10,945 nt of DNA from Sphingobacteriales bacterium (GTDB lineage: Bacteria; Bacteroidota; Bacteroidia; Sphingobacteriales; Sphingobacteriaceae): positions 1-10,945 of the forward strand of contig JAGVEE010000415.1 of assembly GCA_020058405.1 (NCBI GenBank), in the 5' to 3' direction. A model generated the notes under the pieces. It made no database searches, was not told the DNA's origin, and saw nothing but the letters and a program-made list of their open reading frames with translations. Numbering within the stretch: the first letter of the stretch is position 1; the number at the start of each line of letters is the position of its first letter. A program made the position numbers and the translations under genes. This document shows positions 1-7,364 of this stretch, one piece after another.

Positions 1-1254
1 GAAATGACGAATTGCACTTGCTACTGGCCATGCTGCTGCATCACCTAATGGGCAAATAGTATTTCCTTCAATTTTTTTCGAAACATCTACTAACAAATCA
101 ATGTCGCTCATTTTACCATGCCCATATTCTAGGCGATGTAAAATCTTCTCCATCCAACCTGTTCCTTCTCTACACGGAGAACATTGTCCGCATGATTCAT
201 GATGATAGAAACGTGAGAAATTCCAAGTGTTTCTTACAATACAAGAATCTTCATCGTACACTATAAAACCACCAGAGCCTAACATCGTACCACTCACAAA
301 TCCGCCATCGGCTAAAGATTCGTAAGACATTAATCTGTTTTCGCCATTGGCAGTTTTCATAAATAAATTAGCAGGTAAAATTGGAACAGATGAACCACCA
401 GCAACTACTGCTTTTAATTTCTTTCCATTTTTAATTCCACCACAGTATTTATCTGAGTATAAAAATTCTTCTACAGGTAATCCTAATTCAATTTCGTAAA
501 CTCCCGGATTATTAATGTGCCCGCTTGCAGAAATCAATTTGGTTCCCGTGCTTCTACCTAATCCAATTTTCGCATATTCATCTCCACCTAAATTAATGAT
601 AGATGAAACAGATGCTAAAGTCTCCACATTATTTACTACCGTTGGGCATGCATATAAACCTGCAATTGCTGGGAATGGAGGTTTAATACGAGGGTTGCCA
701 CGCTTGCCTTCTAAGGATTCTAGTAGAGCAGTTTCTTCGCCACAAATGTAAGCACCAGCTCCAGGATGTACATATAAATCTAAATCGTACCCTGTGCCTA
801 AAATATTTTTTCCTAACCAACCATTTGCATATGCTTCTGCAATTGCTTTTTCTAAAATGCGCAGTACATAAAAATATTCTCCACGAATGTATATGTAAGA
901 AGTTTTTGCACCTAATGCAAAACTTGAGGTAATCATTCCTTCAATTAATGAATGAGGAATTTTCTCCATCAAGTATCTGTCTTTAAAAGTTCCAGGTTCA
1001 GATTCGTAGGCATTACAAACTAAGTAACGAGCTTTGCCTTCTGGTTTTGCCAAAAAACTCCACTTCATTCCCGTTGGAAATCCTGCACCACCTCTTCCTC
1101 TTAATCCAGATTTTTTTACTTCTTCAACAACATCTTCTGGCGACATTGTTTTCAAGGCTTTTTCAACCGATGCATAACCGCCTTTTTTGCGATACACTTC
1201 GTACGATTGAATTCCTGGTTCGTCGATATGCTCTAATAATATTCTTCTTGACAT
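1..1254 (-). CDS. nuoF: NADH-quinone oxidoreductase subunit F (NuoF), 3' end cut off by window edge
   Basis: This is the NADH-oxidising, FMN-binding subunit of respiratory complex I, at the tip of the cytoplasmic arm. I translated 418 codons from the ATG at 1254 to the edge at base 1. The reading frame stays open, ending at A-I-R-H-F, so probably only a few tens of residues are missing. Visible motifs are the FMN glycine loop GLRGRGGAGFPTG, the family signature GAGAYICGEETALLES, and the N3 [4Fe-4S] signature ESCGQCSPCREG, with ligands Cys355, Cys358 and Cys361 plus Cys401. One oddity is NAYESEPGT where the family usually has NADESEPGT (Tyr83 in place of Asp; see findings). The start lies 5 bases after the nuoE stop, so translation is probably coupled to nuoE. 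The motifs leave little doubt about identity. Confidence 0.97.
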   Translation of the reverse strand, partial: MSRRILLEHIDEPGIQSYEVYRKKGGYASVEKALKTMSPEDVVEEVKKSGLRGRGGAGFPTGMKWSFLAKPEGKARYLVCNAYESEPGTFKDRYLMEKIPHSLIEGMITSSFALGAKTSYIYIRGEYFYVLRILEKAIAEAYANGWLGKNILGTGYDLDLYVHPGAGAYICGEETALLESLEGKRGNPRIKPPFPAIAGLYACPTVVNNVETLASVSSIINLGGDEYAKIGLGRSTGTKLISASGHINNPGVYEIELGLPVEEFLYSDKYCGGIKNGKKLKAVVAGGSSVPILPANLFMKTANGENRLMSYESLADGGFVSGTMLGSGGFIVYDEDSCIVRNTWNFSRFYHHESCGQCSPCREGTGWMEKILHRLEYGHGKMSDIDLLVDVSKKIEGNTICPLGDAAAWPVASAIRHF

Positions 1255-1259
1255 ATATG

Positions 1260-1778
1260 TTATATCGTATCTACGTATGAACGTTGTCTGTTTTCTGATT
1301 TCATTTTATCTAACATGGTATCTACTTTTTCATCCGTAAGATTTTCAAAATAGTCTTTACCACATTGTAACATTGGTGCTGTTCCACAAGAGCCTAAACA
1401 TTCTACAGCTTTAAGTGTGAACATCCCATCTGCAGTGGTTTCACCAACTTTTATATTTAATTTTTTTGATAAATATTCTACCAATGCTTCGCCACCATTA
1501 ATTGCACAAGGGCCAGTATGGCAAACTTCTAATACACATTTACCAACAGGTTTTAAATTAAACATCGAATAAAAAGATGCTACTTCGTATACTTCAATTG
1601 GTTTTAATTGTAATACAGATGCAACATAGTCCATTGTTTCTGTGCTCAACCAACCACCGAATTCTGCTTGTGCAATATGCAATACAGGAATCAATGCCGA
1701 TTTATGTTTGCCTTCTGGATAACGGGCAACCATGTTTTCGATGATCTCTAGCGACTCTTTAGAAAATGTAGTACTCAT
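1260..1778 (-). CDS. nuoE: NADH-quinone oxidoreductase subunit E (NuoE, 24 kDa-type [2Fe-2S] subunit)
   Basis: This is the partner of NuoF in the NADH dehydrogenase module of complex I. It is a thioredoxin-like protein carrying the N1a [2Fe-2S] cluster. The 172-residue product matches the usual family length. The N-terminal helical part (about residues 1-75) includes the conserved SFYSMF segment. The cluster ligands are seen as Cx4C at Cys86 and Cys91 (CHTGPC) and Cx3C at Cys127 and Cys131 (CLGSC), followed by the usual G-x-A-P. The ATG at 1778 lies 28 bases after the nuoD stop, and the stop sits 5 bases before the nuoF start, so it belongs to the nuoB-F transcript. No Shine-Dalgarno sequence is visible, which is normal for Bacteroidota. 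Related [2Fe-2S] subunits occur in hydrogenases and formate dehydrogenases, but the gene order fixes this as complex I. Confidence 0.97.
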   Translation of the reverse strand: MSTTFSKESLEIIENMVARYPEGKHKSALIPVLHIAQAEFGGWLSTETMDYVASVLQLKPIEVYEVASFYSMFNLKPVGKCVLEVCHTGPCAINGGEALVEYLSKKLNIKVGETTADGMFTLKAVECLGSCGTAPMLQCGKDYFENLTDEKVDTMLDKMKSENRQRSYVDTI

Positions 1779-1806
1779 TGGTATCTATCTAAAAAAATTT
1801 AAAATA

Positions 1807-3015
1807 TTATGCGTCTAATTCTCCAGCAATTACGTTCAAACTACTCATGGTTACAATCGCGTCTGACAATAGTTGTCCTTTTACCATTTCTGTAAACGCT
1901 TGATAAATTATAAAACAAGGTCTGCGGAAATGTAAACGGAATGGAGAACGTCCTCCATCTGAAATTAAATAAAATCCTAACTCTCCATTACCACCTTCAA
2001 CTGCATGGTATACTTCTCCTTTTGGAATTTCTACTTCACCCATTACAATTTTAAAATGATAAATTAAAGCTTCCATGTTATTGTAAACATCTGCTTTTGG
2101 AGGCAAATAAAATTCTGGAACATCAGCATGAAAAATACCCGCTGGTTCTTTTTCCATTTTTGCTAATGCTTGTTCTATGATGCGTAAACTCTGCCAAATT
2201 TCTTCGTTACGAACCATGAAACGATCGTAGGTATCACCAATGGTTCCTACTGGTACTTCGAAATCAAATTCTTCATAAGAAGAGTATGGTGATGTAGCAC
2301 GTAAATCATAATCAACTCCAGCTGCTCGTAAACAAGGGCCTGTAAAGCCAAAATTTAATGCATCTTCTGCTGATATCGGACCTACATCTTTGGTACGATC
2401 AATAAAAATTCTATTTCTATTAAATAAACTTTCAAACGATTTCATAATCGTTGGAAAGTCTTTTAAAAACTTTTTAATTTTTGCGATAGATTTTTCGTTG
2501 AAATCTCTTTCAAAACCTCCCACTCTTCCGAAGTTAGTAGTTAAACGAGCACCGCAAATTTCTTCGTAAATTTCATAAATATTTTCACGCTCTTGCATTA
2601 AATACAAGAAGCCTGTAAATGCTCCTGTATCAACACCTAAAATTCCATTACAAATTAAATGGTCAGAAATACGTGCCAACTCCATTACAATTACACGCAT
2701 GTAATCAACACGTTTAGGAGTTTGTACATTTAGTAATTTCTCCACCGTCATGTGCCAACCAAAATTATTAATCGGCGACGAACAGTAGTTCATTCTGTCT
2801 GTAAGAGGAGTGATTTGATAGTATGGGCGATGCTCTGCAATTTTTTCAAATGCACGGTGAATATAGCCGATGGTTGATTCGGCACTCACGATTCTTTCGC
2901 CATCCATTTCCAATACATTTTGGAATACACCATGCGTGGCAGGGTGCGTAGGACCAAGGTTTAAGGTCGTGGTTTCTTTTTCTAACGAATCGTCTCCTAA
3001 CTGAATATGAGCCAT
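1807..3015 (-). CDS. nuoD: NADH-quinone oxidoreductase subunit D (NuoD, 49 kDa-type)
   Basis: This is the large quinone-site subunit of complex I, related to the NiFe-hydrogenase large subunit but without a metal centre. It forms the quinone cavity together with NuoB. The 402 residues match a stand-alone NuoD, so there is no NuoCD fusion as in E. coli. GPTHPATHG near the N-terminus supplies His28. Tyr77 lies in DRMNYCSS and Asp129 in GVDTGAF. Their spacing of 49 and 52 residues equals that of the mitochondrial quinone-site residues His59, Tyr108 and Asp160, recalled from family knowledge. The family signature IHRAFEKIAEHR is at residues 52-63. The residue before the catalytic Tyr is Asn, where many complexes have Asp in DRxDY. 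I think Asn may be common in this phylum. The ATG lies 16 bases after the nuoC stop. Confidence 0.97.
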   Translation of the reverse strand: MAHIQLGDDSLEKETTTLNLGPTHPATHGVFQNVLEMDGERIVSAESTIGYIHRAFEKIAEHRPYYQITPLTDRMNYCSSPINNFGWHMTVEKLLNVQTPKRVDYMRVIVMELARISDHLICNGILGVDTGAFTGFLYLMQERENIYEIYEEICGARLTTNFGRVGGFERDFNEKSIAKIKKFLKDFPTIMKSFESLFNRNRIFIDRTKDVGPISAEDALNFGFTGPCLRAAGVDYDLRATSPYSSYEEFDFEVPVGTIGDTYDRFMVRNEEIWQSLRIIEQALAKMEKEPAGIFHADVPEFYLPPKADVYNNMEALIYHFKIVMGEVEIPKGEVYHAVEGGNGELGFYLISDGGRSPFRLHFRRPCFIIYQAFTEMVKGQLLSDAIVTMSSLNVIAGELDA

Positions 3016-3031
3016 AATTTTTTTCTATTTA

Positions 3032-3532
3032 TTATCTACCGAAGTAGCTATCGTTTTTATCAATTCTATTAGGGTCTTCTAAAGGATGTTCTTTACGCAT
3101 AGGGAAAGCAACCATATCATCCACATTTAAAATGCGTTTCAAATTTGGGTGACCTTCGAAAATAATTCCATAAAAATCAAAGGTTTCGCGCTCTTGCCAA
3201 TTTGCAGATTTGTATAGTTTACAAACAGTAGGTATGCGTGGATTTGATTCTGGAATAAATACTTTTATGCGCATTCTGAAATTAGATTCCATACTATGCA
3301 AATGGTATACTACGGCTAATTGTTTTTCATCAGCATAATGCACACCGCATAAATCGGTTAAAAAACGGAAACGATAAACATCGCTTTCATTTAAAAATGT
3401 AAGTATGGAAAGTAATTGATCTTTAGTAGTAGTAAAAGTTAATAAACCATAAGGTTCTTCCACTTTTTGTATTGCAGCGCCGAACTTCTCTTGTAAGTCG
3501 CTAAGCAATGTATTTTTATCAATTGTTATCAT
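3032..3532 (-). CDS. nuoC: NADH-quinone oxidoreductase subunit C (NuoC, 30 kDa-type)
   Basis: This is a structural subunit of the peripheral arm of complex I that packs against NuoD and NuoB. It carries no cofactor. The 166-residue product holds the family signature, starting with ERETFDFYG at residues 114-122 and continuing through GHPNLKRIL. It ends in the conserved tail with FPMRKEHPLEDPNR and a terminal YFGR. Its length matches an unfused NuoC. The ATG at 3532 overlaps the nuoB stop codon in a TAATG arrangement that shares one base, which implies translational coupling. The nuoD start follows 16 bases after its stop. Confidence 0.96.
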   Translation of the reverse strand: MITIDKNTLLSDLQEKFGAAIQKVEEPYGLLTFTTTKDQLLSILTFLNESDVYRFRFLTDLCGVHYADEKQLAVVYHLHSMESNFRMRIKVFIPESNPRIPTVCKLYKSANWQERETFDFYGIIFEGHPNLKRILNVDDMVAFPMRKEHPLEDPNRIDKNDSYFGR

Positions 3533-4074
3533 TATTGAATTCCGTATTGAGCCAACAATTCTTGATATTCAGGAAGGTTTCTTCTTCTCATTGGTTCGTT
3601 CTTCACGAGGTCTTGGATTCTATTAAATCCATCGATAATAGCTTCTGGTCTTGGAGGGCAGCCTGGTACGTAAACATCCACCGGTATAATCTCATCAATT
3701 CCTTGCATTACGCTGTATGTATCAAAAATTCCTCCTGATGATGCACAAGCACCCACAGCAATTACCCAACGGGGTTCTGCCATTTGCAAATACACTTGCT
3801 TTAATACTGGTCCCATTTTTTTTGCGATGGTACCCATTACCATTAATAAGTCTGCTTGGCGGGGTGAAAAACTTGGGCGCTCTGAACCAAAACGAGCAAA
3901 GTCGTAATGTGAACCCATGGTAGCCATGAATTCAATTCCGCAACAAGAAGTTGCAAATGGTAATGGCCACAAGGAATGTGAACGGGCTAAACCCACTACT
4001 TTATCAAGTCGTGTTGCATAGTATCCATTTCCTTCAACACCTTCTGGTGCTTCAACAATTTTTATGTCGCTCAT
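3532..4074 (-). CDS. nuoB: NADH-quinone oxidoreductase subunit B (NuoB, PSST-type, N2 cluster)
   Basis: NuoB carries the terminal [4Fe-4S] cluster N2, which passes electrons to quinone, and it lines the quinone cavity with NuoD. The 180 residues include all four N2 ligands: adjacent Cys44 and Cys45 in TSCCGIEFM, Cys110 in VGACASSGG, and Cys139 in VPGCPPRPE. The 65- and 29-residue spacings are those of the family. It starts with ATG at 4074. Upstream is a 110-base gap to nuoA holding a terminator-like hairpin and a candidate promoter element, so this gene may begin its own transcript rather than simply follow nuoA. The stop overlaps the nuoC start. I see no Shine-Dalgarno sequence. Confidence 0.97.
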   Translation of the reverse strand: MSDIKIVEAPEGVEGNGYYATRLDKVVGLARSHSLWPLPFATSCCGIEFMATMGSHYDFARFGSERPSFSPRQADLLMVMGTIAKKMGPVLKQVYLQMAEPRWVIAVGACASSGGIFDTYSVMQGIDEIIPVDVYVPGCPPRPEAIIDGFNRIQDLVKNEPMRRRNLPEYQELLAQYGIQ

Positions 4075-4092
4075 ACTGTTAATTTACGAATC

Positions 4093-4128
4093 AAAAAAAC
4101 GCTCATCTGGTTTTATGCTAGATGAGCG
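4093..4128 (-). terminator. Rho-independent terminator-like hairpin between nuoA and nuoB
   Basis: Read on the minus strand, a perfect 9-bp stem (CGCTCATCT pairing with AGATGAGCG, positions 4128-4120 and 4108-4100) closes an 11-base loop. Seven consecutive T residues (4099-4093) follow at once. That is the classic layout of an intrinsic terminator for transcripts coming from nuoA. No T-run follows it on the plus strand, so it is directional. It ends only 18 bases before the nuoB ATG, inside what is normally one operon. It could therefore act as an attenuator or a transcript-processing boundary rather than a full stop. The structure is directly seen; termination in vivo is inferred. Confidence 0.75.
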
Positions 4129-4129
4129 G

Positions 4130-4137
4130 CAAATCTA
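4130..4137 (-). promoter_or_regulatory. Candidate Bacteroidota -7 promoter element for nuoB-F
   Basis: The minus-strand octamer TAGATTTG matches the Bacteroidota -7 consensus TAnnTTTG exactly. I found no clear TTG or TTTG at the expected -33 spacing, so support rests on the -7 element and the position. The predicted start would lie around 4121-4127, within the 5' arm of the adjacent hairpin, giving a leader of about 50 bases to the nuoB ATG. The same octamer occurs in front of the DUF3127 gene. Confidence 0.4.
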
Positions 4138-4184
4138 CAACAAATATTGATTTTAAAGGTTTTAAACGATAAAATATCCCTTAT

Positions 4185-4556
4185 TTATTCCCAGTCTAAA
4201 GCACCTTTTTTGATGACATAAACAAAGCCGGCTAAAAGTAAGCCTATAAACACGAACATTTCCATTAAACCCTGCATTCCCATCTCTCTAAAGTTAACCG
4301 CCCAAGGGTACATAAATATAACCTCCACGTCGAATAACACGAATAAAATGGCTACTAAGAAGTATTTTATTGAAATCGGCGATCGAGCATCACCTTGTTG
4401 CTCAATTCCACATTCAAAATTCTCTAATTTATCTTTTGTTTTACGCTTAGGGCCAATAAAATGGGTAGCTAACATAGTAACTCCCACAAAACCCAATGCG
4501 GCAATAAATTGAAGAATTATCGGAAAATAATCGGATGGTAAAAAACTGCTTTCCAT
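4185..4556 (-). CDS. nuoA: NADH-quinone oxidoreductase subunit A (NuoA, ND3-type)
   Basis: NuoA is a small inner-membrane subunit of complex I at the joint between membrane and peripheral arms. The 123-residue product has three transmembrane helices, at about residues 10-34, 63-86 and 96-114. The conserved loop FECGIEQQGDARSPISIKYF contains Cys49. It is followed by the helix motif FDVEVIFMYPWA with the family's conserved acids Asp76 and Glu78. The open frame extends 8 codons upstream to a GTG at 4580. I prefer the ATG at 4556 because the protein then has the usual length and N-terminus. With the ATG, the gap to the upstream TPR gene is 27 bases; with the GTG it would be 3. It is separated from nuoB by 110 bases holding a terminator-like hairpin. 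Identity is certain and the start is moderately sure. Confidence 0.95.
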   Translation of the reverse strand: MESSFLPSDYFPIILQFIAALGFVGVTMLATHFIGPKRKTKDKLENFECGIEQQGDARSPISIKYFLVAILFVLFDVEVIFMYPWAVNFREMGMQGLMEMFVFIGLLLAGFVYVIKKGALDWE

Positions 4557-4583
4557 ATTTATAAAATTAAACAAATGCACTAT

Positions 4584-6182
4584 TTATTTTAAACCTGCTA
4601 AAACATCTTTAGCTTGTTTATCATTTGGATCTATTTCTAAAACCTTTAACCAATACGTTTTTGAGTTTGCCTTATCATTCGCAATACTGAAATAATAATC
4701 GCCTAAATATTTATAAGATTCTATTAAATCTTTACCCGATTTTTTAACATCATATTTAGGATCTGCTAATGTAAGCTCAACAAATTTTTCGTAGTATGGT
4801 TTAGCCATTCCTTCAGATTTGCCATCGGCATCGTCTATTCTAAAATTATTACGAGCTCTGTATAACCAAGCCGTTGCGAAATCTGCCTTTTGTTGAATTA
4901 ATTGAGAAAATGCTGAGTCAGATTTTACGAATTCTAATCCGAAATAGTATGCTCTACCTACGTAGAAGTAATCTACAGGACCAGGTTTGCCACCTTCAAT
5001 TTTCTTCTCATAAGATTCTGCTGCTAACTTATATTTCTTTTGAGAGAAATAAGCATCTGCTAAATCGCCGTACAATTCTTTAGTAGTAGTATCCATTTCA
5101 ATTGCCTTCAAAATATTAGTCATACCCAATGAGTCTAACTTGTTTTTCACTTGCAATTTTCCTAAATAAGAATAATCTGTTCCTAAAATTTTACGAGGAT
5201 TCATCGCAAAAAATTTATTCATCGCATTTAAACCTACTTTGTAATCTTTTATTTCATAAGATGAATAACCTAATAAACGGTAGATAATATAATCTGATGA
5301 ATCTTTCGGAATAATTTGTTTGATTAAATCTGCAGACTCTTGGTATTGTTTTCCAACAAATAAAAAGCGTGCATAACGTAATTGAGAGTTTGTAGACTTA
5401 TCTGTTAAGTCCATGTATTTTTTATAATTCTCAACCGCATTTTCGTATTTCTTAGCGCTTAATTCTAACTCACCGTATTCTCTATAAATTGGTGGGTAGT
5501 TAGCATCTATGGTAATTGCTTTTTCGAAAGCAGTTTTTGCTTCTTGGTAATTTAATGAACGTGTCCACAACTTACCAGTACGTACATGAGCATTTACATA
5601 GTTTGCATCAATTTTTAATGCATCATTGTAATATTTCACCGCATCAGAACCGTTAGATTGTTCCATGTACACATCGCCAATAGATACATAAATCTCTGGA
5701 TTTTTAGGTTCCAATGTTTTTGCTCTATTCAAATAATTTAAGGCTTCGTTGTAATTTTTCTTGCCTAACTCAGCGTATGCTTTACCGATATATTTTAAGG
5801 TTTTGTAATCTTTCGCTAAAGTTAAAGCAACTGCTTTTTCAAAACTAGCTTTGGCATCAGCATCATTTCCAATATCAAAAGAAATAGAACCTAAACCTAC
5901 TAAGTTTAATGCAGAATTAGGATTTACCGTTAATCCTTTATCAAAATAAAACTTTGCGGAATCAATTTTTTCTTGTCCGTAATAAGCTTTGCCTAAATAG
6001 AAATAATTATCAGCATCGCTAGGGTTGCTAGTTATTAATGTCGAAAAAATTCTTTTCGCATTTTCAAATTGTTCAACTTCAATTGCACGGATTCCCTCTA
6101 AAGCGGTTTGCGCTTTCACAATTGTAACTGTACAAAAAACGGCAAAAATACCAAGGGCAATTTTCTTCAGTTGTTTGTTCAT
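4584..6182 (-). CDS. Secreted tetratricopeptide repeat (TPR) protein of the TonB cluster
   Basis: The 532-residue product starts with a Sec signal peptide: a basic N-terminus, a hydrophobic core at residues 8-22, and probable cleavage after VKA before Gln25. The rest is nearly all TPR helix pairs. I count about 13-14 units of roughly 34 residues, with hallmarks such as NYFYLGKAYYGQEKIDSAKF and phrases ending in a P-N/D turn. Such proteins are scaffolds that bind other proteins and have no catalytic residues. The product should be periplasmic. I see no lipobox, transmembrane anchor or cell-surface sorting domain. It begins 35 bases after the PstS-like lipoprotein stop and is followed directly by nuoA, so it is co-transcribed with exbB-tonB. 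I infer that it may organise partners of the Ton machinery in the periplasm. The specific function is unknown. Confidence 0.88.
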   Translation of the reverse strand: MNKQLKKIALGIFAVFCTVTIVKAQTALEGIRAIEVEQFENAKRIFSTLITSNPSDADNYFYLGKAYYGQEKIDSAKFYFDKGLTVNPNSALNLVGLGSISFDIGNDADAKASFEKAVALTLAKDYKTLKYIGKAYAELGKKNYNEALNYLNRAKTLEPKNPEIYVSIGDVYMEQSNGSDAVKYYNDALKIDANYVNAHVRTGKLWTRSLNYQEAKTAFEKAITIDANYPPIYREYGELELSAKKYENAVENYKKYMDLTDKSTNSQLRYARFLFVGKQYQESADLIKQIIPKDSSDYIIYRLLGYSSYEIKDYKVGLNAMNKFFAMNPRKILGTDYSYLGKLQVKNKLDSLGMTNILKAIEMDTTTKELYGDLADAYFSQKKYKLAAESYEKKIEGGKPGPVDYFYVGRAYYFGLEFVKSDSAFSQLIQQKADFATAWLYRARNNFRIDDADGKSEGMAKPYYEKFVELTLADPKYDVKKSGKDLIESYKYLGDYYFSIANDKANSKTYWLKVLEIDPNDKQAKDVLAGLK

Positions 6183-6217
6183 CTTTATTATTTATTATTT
6201 TGAAAAAATATTATTTC

Positions 6218-7153
6218 TTATTCTGTTGAAATAATTCTAATAGGTGCATTTGCTGGCAAAAGCCCTGCTTTTAAAATTATTTTTTGTCCTTTATCACCAT
6301 TTATAAAAGAGGCGAAACCTGTTGCTAAACCTGCGCGAGGCTCTCTGCAAATAGTGTAAACATTTCTAATTAATGCGTATTGTTTGGTTGCTAAATATGC
6401 TTGGTAAGGCTGGTAAAAATAATCATCTCCTAAATCTCCTGGGTCGCCTTTAATACCAATAATATTTATGTTTTTCTTAAAGTAGATGGTGCTAGAATCG
6501 TCTCTATCACTTATCCAATTTAATCCTATAATACCAATAGCTCCTTTATTTTTACCCACGTAATTAATTACTTCTTCGTTGGTTTTTAAAGCATAGCCTT
6601 TAATGTCTTTTTTACCTACTAAGCGAATCATGTATTGTACGGTGCTGCTTTTCGAATTGTCAAACACTATATCAATATTTCCTATACTCGAGTTTTTATC
6701 AAGCTGATTCCAAGTAGTAATATTTCCTCTAATAATTTCTCTTACTTGAGCTAATTCTAAGGTAGTGTCTGTATTCGCTTTATTTATTATTAATGCAACG
6801 GCATCTGTAGCAATTTTGTTTGTACGTGGTACAATCTTATTTGATTTAAATACATTCATTTCCTCTTCGTTCAACTCACGTGGTAACACAATTAGTTGGA
6901 CGCTATCGTTCACAAAAAGATTAACAATATCTGATTCTGGAAGATACTGAATGTTTACATCAGCCTTTGGGTAAATGGTTTCGAAAACTTGTTCTTGCGA
7001 ATCGATCACAGGAAGGAGGGTTTCATCGGCGGCAATTTTTACATCACCAGAAGTAGTTGTACTTAATGGTTTCCCATTTTTATCAACATTAGAACAAGCG
7101 CTATAAGTAAATAAAGCGGCAAGTGTAAACAGATATAAGTACTTATTCTTCAT
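6218..7153 (-). CDS. PstS-like substrate-binding lipoprotein (orphan, phosphate-binding-family fold)
   Basis: The 311-residue product resembles the PstS/PBP-like family of periplasmic binding proteins. It has features such as VALIINKANTDTTLELAQVREIIRG and ITTWNQL (the family's 'I..G.I..W..L' segment), a K-S-S-T turn near a ligand loop, and KGAIGIIGLNW near the hinge. I chose the ATG at 7153, which gives a lipoprotein signal with a hydrophobic stretch and lipobox YSAC, lipidated at Cys20. An in-frame ATG at 7207 would add 18 residues that spoil the signal and lie inside the preceding gene. The chosen start overlaps that gene by 11 bases. Residues after Cys20 (S-N-V-D-K) are not a strong acidic surface-export signal, so it probably faces the periplasm. 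No PstC, PstA or PstB genes are nearby, and the phosphate-binding loops look divergent. The ligand is therefore unproven. Confidence 0.82.
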   Translation of the reverse strand: MKNKYLYLFTLAALFTYSACSNVDKNGKPLSTTTSGDVKIAADETLLPVIDSQEQVFETIYPKADVNIQYLPESDIVNLFVNDSVQLIVLPRELNEEEMNVFKSNKIVPRTNKIATDAVALIINKANTDTTLELAQVREIIRGNITTWNQLDKNSSIGNIDIVFDNSKSSTVQYMIRLVGKKDIKGYALKTNEEVINYVGKNKGAIGIIGLNWISDRDDSSTIYFKKNINIIGIKGDPGDLGDDYFYQPYQAYLATKQYALIRNVYTICREPRAGLATGFASFINGDKGQKIILKAGLLPANAPIRIISTE

Positions 7154-7352
7154 TTCTCGTTTTATATTTTTGAATGGAACGATATAAACGAAAGCAGGAA
7201 TAGACAATAAAAACGATGCCTATTCCTGCTTTAATATTTGATGAGTAATCTGCTAAGAAGCTCGGTATTGTTAGGCAAACGATTCCAATAGCTGCATAAA
7301 CCAGCGACATTAAAATTCCAAAAACAAACAGAACATTTTCTCTTGCACTCAC
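7143..7352 (-). CDS. Small two-helix membrane protein of unknown function in the TonB cluster
   Basis: The 69-residue product has two hydrophobic helices, at about residues 6-28 and 40-57. A short polar loop (S-F-L-A-D-Y-S-S-N) separates them, and the tail is strongly basic then acidic (R-L-Y-R-S-I-Q-K-Y-K-T-R-N-E-E). By the positive-inside rule the C-terminus is cytoplasmic, making a helical hairpin. The start is a GTG at 7352, with the in-frame tonB stop region only five codons upstream. The next ATG (codon 15) would cut into the first helix, so GTG is preferred. It lies 12 bases after tonB and overlaps the PstS-like gene by 11 bases, which strongly supports that it is translated. I do not recognise a named family. 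My recollection is that similar small proteins sit at this place in other Bacteroidota TonB clusters. Confidence 0.75.
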   Translation of the reverse strand: MSARENVLFVFGILMSLVYAAIGIVCLTIPSFLADYSSNIKAGIGIVFIVYSCFRLYRSIQKYKTRNEE

Positions 7353-7364
7353 CCTAAAATTTTA

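Noticed and set aside
3532..3534. nuoB/nuoC one-base overlap as a possible frameshift or fusion
   Set aside because: TAATG stop-start overlap is a common coupling arrangement and both proteins are complete with normal length.
7154..7207. Longer start for the PstS-like lipoprotein
   Set aside because: The extra 18 residues would precede and disrupt an otherwise clean lipoprotein signal, and would overlap the small membrane protein gene much further.
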